Origin: Guadua angustifolia | Lineage: Eukaryota > Streptophyta > Magnoliopsida > Poales > Poaceae | NCBI GenBank assembly: GCA_036346375.1 | Contig: CM070501.1 | Span: 52,927,326-52,991,325, forward strand | Reading direction: 5' to 3' | DNA: 64,000 nucleotides | Shown here: positions 46,501-57,683 of the stretch, one piece after another | How positions within the stretch are numbered: the stretch's first letter is position 1 | How the letters are laid out: each line of letters starts with the position of its first letter | Notes under the pieces: generated by a model | What the model was told of the DNA's origin: nothing | What the model saw: only the letters and a program-made list of their open reading frames with translations | Database searches by the model: none | Made by a program: the position numbers and the translations under genes

Positions 46501-46669
46501 GTATAAAATAACTGCCACAGATGTTGACGGCTTTGCGAAGGTGCTACAGAAGATGGGTTTGAATGAGGCCGCAAATGCTGCATCCGTCGCCGCTGAAAAC
46601 ACAGAGAAAGATGGAAACCCACGCGAAAATAGTCATGGTTGCTTGGTTTCGAGTACGAGCACAGTTTGA
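40553..46669 (+). CDS. PANB (KPHMT): ketopantoate hydroxymethyltransferase (3-methyl-2-oxobutanoate hydroxymethyltransferase)
   Basis: PANB uses methylene-tetrahydrofolate to convert 2-oxoisovalerate to ketopantoate, the first committed step to pantothenate and CoA. Plant forms are mitochondrial. Five exons with GT-AG borders, all phase 0: 40553-40942, 45446-45652, 45741-45887, 46249-46302 and 46385-46669, giving 360 residues. Exon 1 has a basic Ala/Arg leader fitting a mitochondrial presequence, then VTTLRGKHRRGVPITVVTAYDYP and VCLVGDSAAMVVHGHDNTLP, which hold metal- and substrate-binding Asp/Ser residues. Exon 2 has AIKLEGG, VMGHVGLTPQ and VLGGFRPHGK. Exon 3 has VLECVPAP and IGIGAGPFCSGQ with the catalytic Glu. 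Exon 4 has VLVYHDLLG. Exon 5 has VTPKFCKQFGNVG and PYKITATDVDGF. No stop or frameshift is seen, so the gene looks functional. Intron 1 (4.5 kb) is filled by nested transposons. Confidence 0.92.
42183..42667. mobile_element. hAT-like element built of AGCTCG words, 485 bp
   Basis: The TIRs TAGAGCTGTAAA and (reverse complement) TAGGGTTGTAAA are flanked by a perfect 8-bp duplication CTTCCACC (42175-42182 and 42668-42675). Almost the whole element consists of GAGCTCG/AGCTCGA words, including a nested ~60-bp direct repeat at 42498-42625. It has no coding content. It is inserted inside the LTR element of PANB intron 1. Confidence 0.85.
42785..43058 (-). mobile_element. 5'-truncated LINE tail with 13-bp target duplication
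   Basis: It is flanked by GCCGCTGGGACTT (42772-42784 and 43059-43071). It begins with a T run followed by AAACGGCAGCCGCCATG, so the poly(A) tail is on the minus strand. The CTGCCGTTT-type tail is shared with the insertion at 37086. Inside, a 46-bp unit starting ACCCTTGAAYCGGGAATT is tandemly duplicated (42871-42916 and 42917-42962). Confidence 0.8.
44226..44485. mobile_element. MITE-like insertion within the right LTR
   Basis: Relative to the left LTR, the right LTR carries an extra ~250 bp. Inside it, a GAATTGAGAGAGAT(A/G)GGTTAT … TTTGTTTGGTTGG unit occurs twice in tandem, and GGGAAT/ATTCCC motifs occur in both orientations. It was inserted after the LTR pair formed. The exact ends are not fixed. 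Confidence 0.5.
45193..45367. mobile_element. Harbinger/Tourist-like MITE in PANB intron 1, 175 bp
   Basis: The ends GGGCCTGTTTGTTTCAGCTTT and (reverse complement) GGGTCTGTTTATTTTAGCTTT are inverted repeats flanked by TAA (45190-45192 and 45368-45370). It lies 78 bp before the exon 2 acceptor at 45446. The interior is non-coding. Confidence 0.75.
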
Positions 46670-48409
46670 TAGCTTGCCTAGCACAATGGCGTCCTGCGTC
46701 AGTGACAGTGCGATCTTCCCTAGACTGTGGGGGTAAACTGAAACTGAAAACCCGCGAGGTGTTAGCTATTCATTCTTCTCATGTCTTAAGATGATGACAG
46801 AGTTCCTCTGCCTTTGAATAAGTATCTTCTATAGTACCTAGGCAAATCCGAATGTTGTTCGATCTGAAAGCTGCGTAAGAAAGACACGTGCTTATGAAAA
46901 CTGATAATGGGGAGCGACATGCATATTTCAACGTTTTTAATTCTTTCATGTCAGTTCCTACTCTGAGGAACCCTCGAGGTTTTTTCCTCCAATCCAAATA
47001 AGTAGTTACACAGATCACCTTCATGATTCTTGTTCTGAATGTCTCCTGACAATTTGGTGAGAACGAATATACAATTATTGTGGCTTTTAGTAAAATACGA
47101 CAGATGTTCATCTCAGAAAAGAAAAATACAACAGATGTCGTGAGGACTGTCCTTAGTAAGCAGTAAAGTTGACATGGACAAATTTGAAGTACAGATATCT
47201 CTTATCAAGCTAAGAGAACTAAGCATATGCTGTTTCAATCTATACGTTCGTCCACTTTCCAATTCACGACTGATTCGGAATAAACAAACTTTGTTGCCGT
47301 CTGTTCTGCAGACACTGGCTCGAGAAACGGAGCGGTCAGTAAACTGGTACAGTTCGAATTCAAAAAATTCAGAAAATTTAGAAAAAAGTATTCAAATTTT
47401 TCTAGAATTAGTATTTATAGTTTTTTGACATCTGTCATGAAAATTTGTTAAAAAACCGAATTTGTGAGACGTTTTTGAGCAAAACAAAATATACATAATA
47501 GAAAAGGGGAAAAAAGAAAAAGCCCTGCACAGTGCAGCTCACAGTCACTTTGGGCCCAATTGGTCCGGTCCGGCCCACAAAGAGGATTGGTGATAATATT
47601 TACTGAGAAGTACAACAAATCCAGTCAAGTGTATATTTAACAATACTATCCATGACCCCAAAGAGAATGTTTTATTTGTATGTTTCATTTCATTGCAACT
47701 TGATTTTTTACTAATATAGTATTCATTTAAGTCCAAGATGGTATATATGTGATAATGGAAAGACGATAAAACTATGCGAAGTGCGAATATTTATTTTCGG
47801 TGAAATATTGATTTCAAATGTCATATGCCACGAACATTGAGATGTGGACTTGCTGCTGGATTGGTTTTGTTAGAAATTTAGTATGTGCGACATGCAGAAT
47901 CGATTGGATGAGTAGGCCGTAATGTGAATCACAAGCTCTTCAAGAAGCGAATAAAGGGTGCTTACATTCCCACTCTTCATCAATGAGTCTCATGTAGAGC
48001 TAATCTTTGCAATCCTTGAGTAATCACCAACGTTGGCAACAAATAATGGGTCTTTTTCGTCATTACAGGCAGTTTTTTCACGTGCCTGCCCCAACTCTTT
48101 CGTCAAGTCTTCCATTATCTCCCTTAAGTTGGCTTTGCTCATCTGTCCACCCATTGAGATGCCAACCATGGTGATTTTGGGGAGACGAGGGTTAGCTTGC
48201 AAATCTTTGTTCATGCTGGCATCATATCTGTTCATCAAGCCAAAACGACTTAAAAAAATACAAGGATAGATAATCCGAATATATCTTAACCAGACAACAA
48301 AGCAACTAGTTGTTTTCCAATCTTAAAACATTTTTTTCTTTAAATCATTTAAATCATGTTTGGTCCAGTATCAAGTTCAATCAATTCCAAATTCACGTGA
48401 GATCATAAA
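46670..48409. other. PANB downstream region, no gene recognised
   Basis: It starts with the PANB 3' UTR; TTTGATAGCTTGCCTAGCAC is shared with sequence after the pseudogene at about 38677. Around 47310-47480 there are traces of an AACCG-word element. A minus-strand coding-like frame at 47990-48238 (PRLPKITMVGISMGGQMSK, then IMEDLTKELGQAREK) has good protein character but no family I recognise. Confidence 0.35.
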
Positions 48410-51400
48410 TGTGGCGACCCGTATAATTAGCTCTGGATAACAGTAGTTACACTGCCATTACTCCTGAGTTAATTACGCGAATCTCGATATAGTAGCTAAG
48501 AAAGTATTGAGCAATCTAATACTTTATCAGTTACTATATTGTATTCAAAGTATTACAGCAGAACAATAATTAGAGACCGAAAATTAAACTTTTTATTACA
48601 TTCTATTAGCCACGTAGGACTATCTATTCATTATCTTAATCTTACAAGGGCTCCAAATACAACAAAATACACTATAACCTCCTATTACCTTGATGGCCTG
48701 CCATATCGAGGATATGGCCTACTCGACTCTCTACTCCTCCTAATAGTAGTAGTAATCGTCCTCCTGTAAATCCTGGTCCTACGAAAAATCCGCACCCCAA
48801 GCCTCGGAGGAGTGTCCACAGAACTCACCTTCTAAGCAAGGGGGATTTAAATAAGGGTGAGTATAGGGTATTCAGCAAGCATTAATAGAGAAATACAATA
48901 GATGATTTTGTCCCTTAATCCTATCCAATCCAAATCCGTCTAATAATCACCTTCCCTCAAAATCTATTTTTACATAAATTAAGTTTTAGTTTTAAAAGTG
49001 GTTTATTTTAGATTTTTTAAACAACTACTGACACTGTATATAAGACAGACTTAGCTTAGTAGTCTCTAATCCAAGAGATTAGCTTGAATTTAAGATTTAC
49101 TATGCACAGATTTGTACCACTTTACCCATAGTGACACTTATAAGAGATGCCCTAGAATATTTATCACTACTCCAATATTAGATTTCCAACCCTGCACTCG
49201 AGTTAGGAACACCTATCGCAAGCTGCCTCACAACTCGAAGATACAATTGTACTCTAGCTACCTAAGGCGACAGTAACTCTACCCATAGCTTCAAATATAA
49301 TGCCGCTAGTTGGTCCCGCCCTCTGGGCCTACCGGTATATCCCAAAGGAATGTCCTAGAATACTTACCCAATGTGGAGATTTTAATACCTTCATAGGACA
49401 ATCTTTTCTGGCTGATTTCACACACCATAGTTGATACTGCTTTACGGCTTATTGTCTAAGTGTTAGTTATTTTAACCTTATATTACAACCTATGCAGAGG
49501 ACCCCACCGACCACAACCCTTCTCATCAGTGCCTCTACCAACCATATAAACACACACCAACCATCCTACTAACTAAATGAACCAATCTACTACTAAATCC
49601 AATTACCACCGCATCAATCCATTTTTAACCAATCCATCTACTTTTCAACCCACTCTTTCCAACCACAACAGATTTAATATTTTTATTTGTAAAATAATTC
49701 TTTCCCATGCAATGATGATATAGATAAGTACATAAAAGAAGTTAAAAATATTTAATAAATCATGATCAAGTGAAGCTTGCCTGGTATCTACTCTGAAGGT
49801 ACGGTCTCGCTCGAATACAGGTTCTGGTAGTCTGGTGGGTTATGTTCTTGTTCTAAAATCATATTATATTAATCTACATCAATTCAATTTGAATATGAGT
49901 TATGGTGTCTAACCATTCCAATAATTACATTTTCATTTATATGAAGGTGTTGGTTGCTATTTTTAGCTGTCATGCATTTTTAAGGTTATATTTAATCGCT
50001 CATTTACTTAATGCAGCTAGTTACCATCTTTTTTATTTCTTATGCATACAACTAGCTATTATCTACACTAATCACAGATGGCGACAATCTACCCATTTTT
50101 CTAGCTTTTTCCATGTTTCTTTTTTTTTGTCTTCTTTTCTTTTCTCCTCTTATCTTTTTCTTACTTCCTACCTCTGTGTTCTTTCTCTTCTTTGCTTATT
50201 TGGCCTTTTCTCCTATGGTCAAAGCCTCTCTCGATTTCTTTCTTTTTCTCACTGCCGATGCTCTCTATTTATTTCCTCTCCTCATTTGCTGGTTGAGCTC
50301 TACTCCTACTCCCTGCTCTCGGCTGCTCTCCCGTCTGATCTACTCCCTCCTGGGCAACTTCTCCTGGCTCTTGGCTGTTCACTCCTATAGCCGAACTCCT
50401 CTACTCTCCTCTCTAGCCAAGCTGCTCTACTGCCGGCCTACAGTTACTCGATCGAGCTCCGGCCTAACCCTAGTTCTCTCTCGAGATACTCTCTGGCTGA
50501 CTCTAGCCTAGGTCTCTAGTCGAATCCCGGGTTTTCTACTGCTACCTTTTTGCTACTTGGATTTGGAGCTTTGCTTTACAAATGCTCTTAGTACTTCAGT
50601 TAACCATGGTGAGGTGAGTTCTTCAGCTGGTTTGTGTTATGATTCAACGGTAAGTGTGGTCTATGATGATCTTTGGTTTTGAGCTCTAGGTTGGAGGCGG
50701 GGTGACGACACTGGCTACAACCGTGCTCTAGTGAGTGCATGGGGGTGTCCAGCATGCTCCTCGCGGGCCCCTAGGGTTCATACTCTACTGATACCATTTT
50801 AATTTTTCCCGATCTACTTGCTAATCTATTGATCTACTTGCTAATCTATGGATCTACTGCTATTCTACTTTACCTATGTTGATGGTTCGGTTCTAGAGAG
50901 AGGTTGGAGGGTTGCCGGGGTTGGAAATGGAAGTGCTGATGGAGTGGTCAGTTCCTTGGGCTTCAGCTCGGTTCGGCTCATTCATTCTGGCTCCTCTTCT
51001 TGGCCTTCTCCTCCTCTGTTTGCTTTGGCTGGCTCCTTCTGGCTCCTGCTCTCCTTCTCGTTTTGGAAATGGGAGTGGCACTGGGGATGGCGGGCTTTAC
51101 TTGGTTGCTTTGTTTGCTTGCTGTGCTTTGGTCTTGGCAAGTGAGAAGGGGAGATGAATCCCTGGCCGGTGCTTGCTCTGGCGATGGGAAAGTGAGCAAG
51201 CCAGCAAGGGGGAAGAATGTGCTACTGCTTGCTGGCTTCGGCTGGGAAATGAGAAACGAGGAATGAATCCTTTATTGCCTTACTGTTCTCTCTCTCGGTT
51301 TTGATGAGATGAGAAAAGGGGGAGTGCATCTACTGTTGCCCTAGCTTATCTTCTTATTATGCAACTATTTACCCTTCTACCCTTTCCCTTTTACTGACTA

Positions 51401-51490
51401 CATGAGGGCATAATGGTCATTTAGTTAGTTATGTATAATATGATTATCAGGTTTGATTGTTCATTATACATGCAATTAGTTGATTTGAAT
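48410..51490 (-). mobile_element. 3' LTR of a minus-strand gypsy element (Del/Tekay-like)
   Basis: The left edge reads TGTGGCGACCC at 48410, the inverse of the end of the LTR at 26783. Blocks across the segment match 23690-26783 in inverted orientation. It lies directly past the end of the minus-strand gypsy pol (51500 upward), as expected for the 3' LTR. Length is about 3.1 kb. The right edge is approximate. Frames on the plus strand at 49902-51266 arise from pyrimidine-rich LTR sequence and are not genes. Confidence 0.6.
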
Positions 51491-51499
51491 TTTAGAGGT

Positions 51500-54400
51500 C
51501 CTCATATCCTACCCCTCTTAAAAGGGATTTCGTCTTTGAAATCTGACTTACCTAAACATATAAGGGTAGGCCTCCCATAGATCTTGCTCCTTCTCCCACA
51601 TGGCTTCTTTCTCAGTGTGATGCCTCTATTGGACCTTGCAAAACTTCATGGTAGCCCTTTTGAGTTGATGCTGTTCTACGGCTAAGATTTTGACAGGTGC
51701 TCTTCATAGGTTAGGTCTAGTTGTAAAGGGATATCAAGGTTTGACACTACCTGAGAAGGTTCTCTAAGACAGGCTCTAAGTTGAAAGACATAGAAGATAT
51801 TGTGGATTCTAGATAGCTAAGGAGGTAGCTCTAATTGATGAGTAGAAGCTCCTTTTTGTTCTAGAATTCAGAAAGGTCCAACATATCGAGGGTTGAGCTT
51901 TCCTTTTATTCCAAATCGGTGTACTCCTTTTATTGGGGATACTTACATACTCTTTAGTTGAAATTTCAATTCCCTTCTACATGTATCAACGTAGCTCTTT
52001 TGCCTACTTTGGGTAGTTTTCAGTCTTTCTTGAATTAATATGATATTCTAATCATTTTGATGGATCAACTTTGGACCCATTAGTGACTTATCTCCTACTT
52101 CATACCAACAGATTGGGGAACTACACCTCCTACCATGTAGAGCCTCATATAGAGCCATTTAAATACTTGATTGATAACTATTATTGTAGGCAAACTCAGC
52201 AAGATAGGGGCATTTATCCCAACTCTCTTTAAAATTCAACGCATAAGTCCTTAACATATCCTCTAAAAGTTGATTCACCCTCTCAATTTGTCCATCAGTC
52301 TGAGGGTGATAAGTAGTACTAAATTTTAATTTGGTCCCTAAGGCAGTTTGCAAAGAATTTTTTAATGTTCTAGCTCTTTGGGTAATATTTTTTCGAAAAT
52401 AGCCATGCTTGCGATGAAATTGTAGAAGTAGCCCCTTGTGTCCAATTTCAACGGTCGGGAAACGTTGGAATTTTTTTTTATTTCATGCGGTCTGAAATCG
52501 CTGAAAAATTGTTTATATTTTTTGACCTGGGAGAAATCATTTTTTTCAACCATTTCCAGCACTACAGGACCGCTTGATAATTTGGGTGTTTTTTTATCAG
52601 GAAACTATCCAGCGGACGCGTTGCACTGGAATTGGCGGGCCTAGCCATGACGCATGTGGTCTTGGATTTGCTTGATGTGTGCGCTATCTACTCATGATCT
52701 GATTAATTCGCTTCTGGTTGCACTTAATTGCTTGGTGAGTTGTATTATAGGGTGGTGTGCCTTGTTAGTGTTTTTCCTGTTCTAGCCCTCTGGGTAATTT
52801 TTTTTCAAAAGTAGCCATGCTTGCGACGAAAATACGGAAGTAGCCCTCTGCACCCAATTTCAGCGGTCAGAAAACACTGGGAATTTCTTTCTTTATTTCC
52901 TGCGGTCCAAAACCGCTTTTGTGGCGCACAGGAAACAATATTTTAAGTTCCACCGCTTGCAACTGGTTGGAATTTTTTTTTTGAGATTTGTAGCGGTCCA
53001 AAACCACTGGATTATTTTGTTGTCACCAAAAAATTTTCCAGCGGACTCGGTCTGCTGGAATGGGCTTGCAACCCGCCTTAGCCTCGTTGATGTTTTTATT
53101 TCCCAAAATAGTTTCTAAATTTTTTTTTATTGTAGTAGCCTCGTTGAATTTTGCTTTTTGTTATTTACCAGTGGTTTTTTATTTTGTAGCAATAGTAGTC
53201 AGCTGGATTTAGGTCGAGGATTTTTCACTGGCCGTATTTTTTTTCGAAGATCGCTCTCGTGCCAACAAATTTGCGAGTCTAACTGTCTGATGGAAATTCA
53301 GCGATGACCATGCGATATTATGTCCCTTGATTTGGGCGATGGGATTCTTCTTTTTTTGCAACCGCGACGCACTGGATTTTTTTTGTGGTGGAAATCTTGC
53401 AGCAGTTGCCGAGCCCTGAAAAGTTTTTTGAAAGAGATTTTTTTGTGACAACTAGTAAATGGCACAAAGATTTGAAAGAGATTTTATAATCTAATTTGTT
53501 TGTCCCAACCAATGAATTAGTAAGGAAAAATTCGAATCAGTAACATTTGATGCCTCATATGGAAGAAGATGACCATGTTTTACGAAACGTCCAGAGGAAA
53601 ACATACATTTAAATATTAGAGCGCGTAGCATGACATAGAAATTTTAGGAAAATAGCACGACATTGTGGACATAACATTGCATAGGAAACGCTGAAAGAGA
53701 CATGGCGCGATGACATAGACAAACATGAATGAAAACTTAGCAAACGAATCATAGATGAATCATGTACCTTAGAAGTAGTTTCGGTGGCAACAAAATAATC
53801 CAGCGGTTCTGGACTGCTGCAAATCTCAAAAAAATTTCCAACAGGTTGCAAGCGCGGGAAACTAAAAAATTATTTCCCGTGCACCAGAAAAAAAAATCCC
53901 AGCGTTTCTGACCGCTGAAATTGGGGGTAGGGGGCTACTTTCGTTATTTCATTACGAGTATGGCTACTTCTGGAAAAAAAAATTATCTAGAGGGCTAGAA
54001 CAGTAAAAACACTAACAAGCATACCACCCTATACAACTCAACAAACAATTAAGTGCAACCAGAAGTGAATTAATCATATCATGAGTAGATTGCGCACACA
54101 TCAAGCAAATCCAAGACCACATGCGTCGTGGCCGGGCCCGCCAATTCCAGCTCAACGCGCCCGTTGGATAATTTCCTAATAAAAAACACCCAAATTATCA
54201 AGCGGTCCCATAACATTGGAAATTAAAGAATGATTTCTCCTATGCCGGAAAACATAAACAATTTTTCATTGATTCCAGACCATAGGAAATAAACCAAAAA
54301 ATTTAGCATTTCGCGGTCGCGGAAATTGCGTCCAATGGGCTACTTCTGCAATTTCATCACGAGCATGGCTATTTCCGAAAAAAATTACCTAGAGGGCTAG

Positions 54401-54660
54401 AACAGTAAAAAATTTGTTTGTAGACTTCTCCAAAAGTTTGAGGTAAAGATAGAACCCCTATCAGATGTGATTGTTTTGGGGACTGTATGAAGTGTAACTA
54501 TCCTTTCAATACAAATCTCATCCAACCTTATGAGCAGAACATTTTTTATTAGTGGTAATGAAGTGAGTAGACTTGGTAAGTTTGTCCACTATGACCCATA
54601 TAACATCCTTTTTGGCTTGGGTTCTAGGTAGGCCTATGATGAAGTACATACAGATATCCT
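51500..54660 (-). pseudogene. gypsy pol remnant (integrase and C-terminus), interrupted
   Basis: The minus strand reads, from high to low coordinates, an integrase piece (FIIGLPRTQAKKDVIWVIVDKLTKS at 54590-54660, then GSIFTSNFWRSL near 54430). After the foldback insertion it continues with FSTTYHPQTDGQIERVNQLL and PYLAEFAYNNSYQSSI (52160-52350), then a chromointegrase-like tail with YGRRC. Many stops interrupt it. Protease, RT and RNase H are not present, because the sequence changes to a host gene at about 54670. The order matches Ty3/gypsy chromoviruses. Confidence 0.75.
52356..54414. mobile_element. 2.06-kb foldback/Mutator-like element in gypsy integrase
   Basis: The ends AATTTTTTAATGTTCTAGC and GCTAGAACAGTAAAAAATT are inverted repeats. 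Flanks GTTTGCAAA and GTTTGTAGA suggest a decayed 9-bp duplication, typical of Mutator-like elements. Most of each ~1-kb arm is mirrored in the other. Within each arm the block CTCTGGGTAAT…TAGCCATGCTTGCGA…AAGTAGCCC occurs twice, as outer and inner copies. The frames seen in it are not recognisable proteins. Confidence 0.75.
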
Positions 54661-55432
54661 TCTATTTTCATTCAGAGATTTAGAGAGGTTGTAGCAAGTC
54701 TGTAGGACGTTGGTGTTCAACCTTAATGTTTTCTGTGGTTGGTTGGTTGCTGTTATCAACGTTTGCCTCCATAGCTTGAGATTGCTGATTATTTTGGCAG
54801 CAGTCAGCATCCTCAGGAATAGAACAACTACTGGAGGTAGCAGCCCTGTCAATTGAAACAGCAATCCTAAAAGAGTGAACAAAATATAAACATAAATAGT
54901 TCAAAAATGGAAGAGCAAAGGACAGGGTAAAATGAAGAGGCACCGATCAAATAGCCAAATTAGTTTATGCTATTATCGATACAACAAAGAAACAGATTAA
55001 AATGCTTCAGTGTTTCACTAATTCCTATATGTAGCGTCTCCAAAAGATAAGTTTGACTATTGGTCCTCTTGCTCACTTCAAGGCCAGATTTTGTATCAAG
55101 ATATCAATAAATATTCTAAATGAACCTACAAGATTGATAGTTAAAAGTAAGACCAGTTCTAAAAACCTTAAAAAGTATTTCATAACCAATATAACACAAT
55201 TTGGCTAGTTAATTTCCCTCCACAAGTTCATCACAACTGAAGAAGCAGTTCTATATAAAAAAATTCAAAGACAAGAAATAATCTAAGCACGACATTGCAT
55301 CTGCACCTTTCTTCAAATGAGTCAACAACATAAGGGAATTGTGGTTGTACGCCAGTTGCTTTTCTCAACCACTTATTCCTAGAAGTACTTTATCAACAAC
55401 ATCAAGGAATTGAATCTCCGCAACTTTTGTTA

Positions 55433-55662
55433 GGCCATTCCCAGTGGAGGAGTTTCAACTGAGTTTCATTCTCATTAAATGACATGACACATCATTATGT
55501 TTGGTAACATGGCAAGTTAATTATGAAGAGAGAGATAGAGAGAGTTTCATGGGAGATGAGAGAGTTTCATCTAGATGAAATCTGAGATACACGGTTAGCT
55601 AGACAAAAACTGATGTGGCACTTTTGGAAACTGGAAAATAAAACTATGCACTGAGAATAGCC
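55433..55662. mobile_element. Harbinger/Tourist-like MITE inside a coding exon, 230 bp
   Basis: It is the same family as 10349-10569. The TIRs are GGCCATTCCCAGTG and (reverse complement) GGCTATTCTCAGTG, with TTA flanks at 55430-55432 and 55663-55665. On the minus strand, removing the element and one TSD copy rejoins the codons of SSV and VTKVAE without a break. It therefore landed in an exon, not an intron. Confidence 0.8.
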
Positions 55663-57359
55663 TTACAACACTTGATGGTATGCCAGCTGGACCAATCTCA
55701 TTCATCAATTCTTGCACCTACATCAACAGTTCCCCAAAATATGAGAGGATCAAAAGTCCAGAAACAAGATTCAAGACATCTTGTGTGCATTAAATGATCA
55801 TAGTACCTCTGGGGGCTCAAGCAAGCTGTCTGCACTTTCTTCAATTATTTCTGATGTTAAACTATCATCAACAATGTCTCTCCTATGTTTCTTATGGCGG
55901 TTTTGGATCATTGAATGAAAATGCTGATCCATTGAAGCTTCAAGAATATTGTCCAACAAGTTTTTATCAAAAAAGTACGGTGTATACCTGAAATCATGAG
56001 CAACCAAATTCATGTTATGCTTTTATGGAAATATGTAATACGTCTAAACAATCTCCTATGGGTTTGTCCTGGCATCAAACAGAATACTCAAGAACAACCA
56101 TAAATAGCGCACACAACATCATGACAGAGTCCATGAGCACACATCAGTGGACCATATGTGGGTATCTAACCTTCTTGACATTGGACAGAAAACAAATTAG
56201 GCAAAAAGAAAAAAAAACATAAATATGAAAAGGTGTACCTACGCAGAGAAATTCAAGAACAGAAATGAAAAGGGGTACATTGTCGGGTTCTCAATGCTGC
56301 CTGCTCATAGGAAATAGATGCTTACATAAAGCATACACAAAATGGCCATATATTTCACATGCTGGTAAAGAACATCTATGACACGATAAATATAGTGCTT
56401 ACAGGAACAACAAAGGAAAAAACAAGAATTTGATCCATACCATCTAATTCCATCATTCGTTGCAACTGCAATATTTAAGTTTTGAGCGCTAAAAACAGGA
56501 ACACGTACCACCAAGTTTTTCCTTCTGCTAATTTGTGGAAGTGATTTTAAGAGCTTATTAGCAGCCTTGACCTAAAAGAAAAAATATATAGTCTCCAATG
56601 ACATGCTTAAGTTAAATAAAAAACTGAAATATTTTAGCACAAACCTGCTTTTCATTGGAACAAACTGGAACTTGTGACGCTTTTCCTGCAAAATAACAAT
56701 GTTCCTGGATATGACATCATGTACACAAGATAGCAAATACAATATTTGCATACAAATAAAAATCCAACCAAGCGGCATGCAGTTAATGATTAATTTTTTA
56801 AACAATGATAATGGTACAATGCCAATCCTATCAAAGCAAGGTATAAACTTTAAACAGTCAATACAGCACATGTTGAATTTGACATGAAATATGGAAAAAT
56901 TTAGCTGTGGAAACAAATGTTGTTGCCAGCAAGCCAACCTCTGTCAGATCTTCGGCCCAATTTATGAACAAAACCAGAGGCGGACCCAACAGTATGGCAG
57001 ATTGAGATGCTGCATCACCTATAATTTACAAGATCTCTTATATCCAGGTGTGTATATGCCACATAGCCCAACAAATTTAGCCCATAGGTAGGGCATAGCC
57101 CAACAAATTTATATCCAGGTGTGTATATACTTTAAGCTTGCCCAACTTATAATTTCTTCCTGGGTCCATCACTGAACGAAACTAACCCTACTTCCTCGTT
57201 CATGCTGATATGAACTGAACTGCAAAGTTGAATGAACATTCTTAAAGAACAAACTGGAACAACATGGCCTAATAGGGTACTGTAGTGCCATCTGGAAATG
57301 CAAAGGCACCTTTCCAAATGGCCGTTCTGGATATGCTATCAAGGCAGTACATTTGAAAC

Positions 57360-57570
57360 TATTAGCGAAATTGCTGTAGTACTGTTTATTGCTTTCCTAG
57401 TATAGCCTATTGCTTTCCTTGTATTGCTTTCCTAGTATAGCCTATTGCTTTCCTTGTACAGCTCCTCTAATTGAGGCTTGTAATCTTCCCTGTAATCTCT
57501 CCCTGTTCGGGATATATATGGATCCACCCCTGCCTAATGGCTGTGTGGTGATTGTGCCATCTATTCTACA
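57360..57570 (+). repeat. 5' LTR, 211 bp
   Basis: It starts TATTAGCGAAATTG and ends CATCTATTCTACA. It contains two tandem copies of a TATTGCTTTCCTAGTATAGCC … TTTCCTTG unit and a TATATATGGATC motif near 57515. It is indistinguishable from the 3' copy on reading both in full. Confidence 0.95.
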
Positions 57571-57580
57571 TGGTATCAGA
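57571..57580 (+). other. primer-binding site for initiator tRNA-Met
   Basis: TGGTATCAGA immediately follows the 5' LTR. It matches the start of the usual copia primer site complementary to the 3' end of initiator tRNA-Met; the following bases (TT) depart from the usual GC. Confidence 0.8.
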
Positions 57581-57683
57581 TTAGTTCTCCTGAGCCTCCT
57601 TCCGCTGCCTCCTCCCCTGCCTTGCCCTTGCGCCGCTCCTCTCCAGCGTGCGCCTGTGCTTGGCTGTACCCATCTTCTCCACC

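Noticed and set aside
49902..51266. Plus-strand frames rich in Leu/Ser/Phe that resemble membrane proteins
   Set aside because: They lie in a pyrimidine-rich part of a minus-strand gypsy LTR; codon content follows base composition and no family fits.
52362..54000. Short frames within the foldback element
   Set aside because: They derive from mirrored arms and encode the same low-complexity peptides in both directions; none resembles a transposase.
55433..55662. An ordinary intron at this place in the Tic22-like gene
   Set aside because: The segment has MITE TIRs and TTA duplications, and excising exactly that unit restores the codon frame, so it is an insertion and not an ancestral intron.
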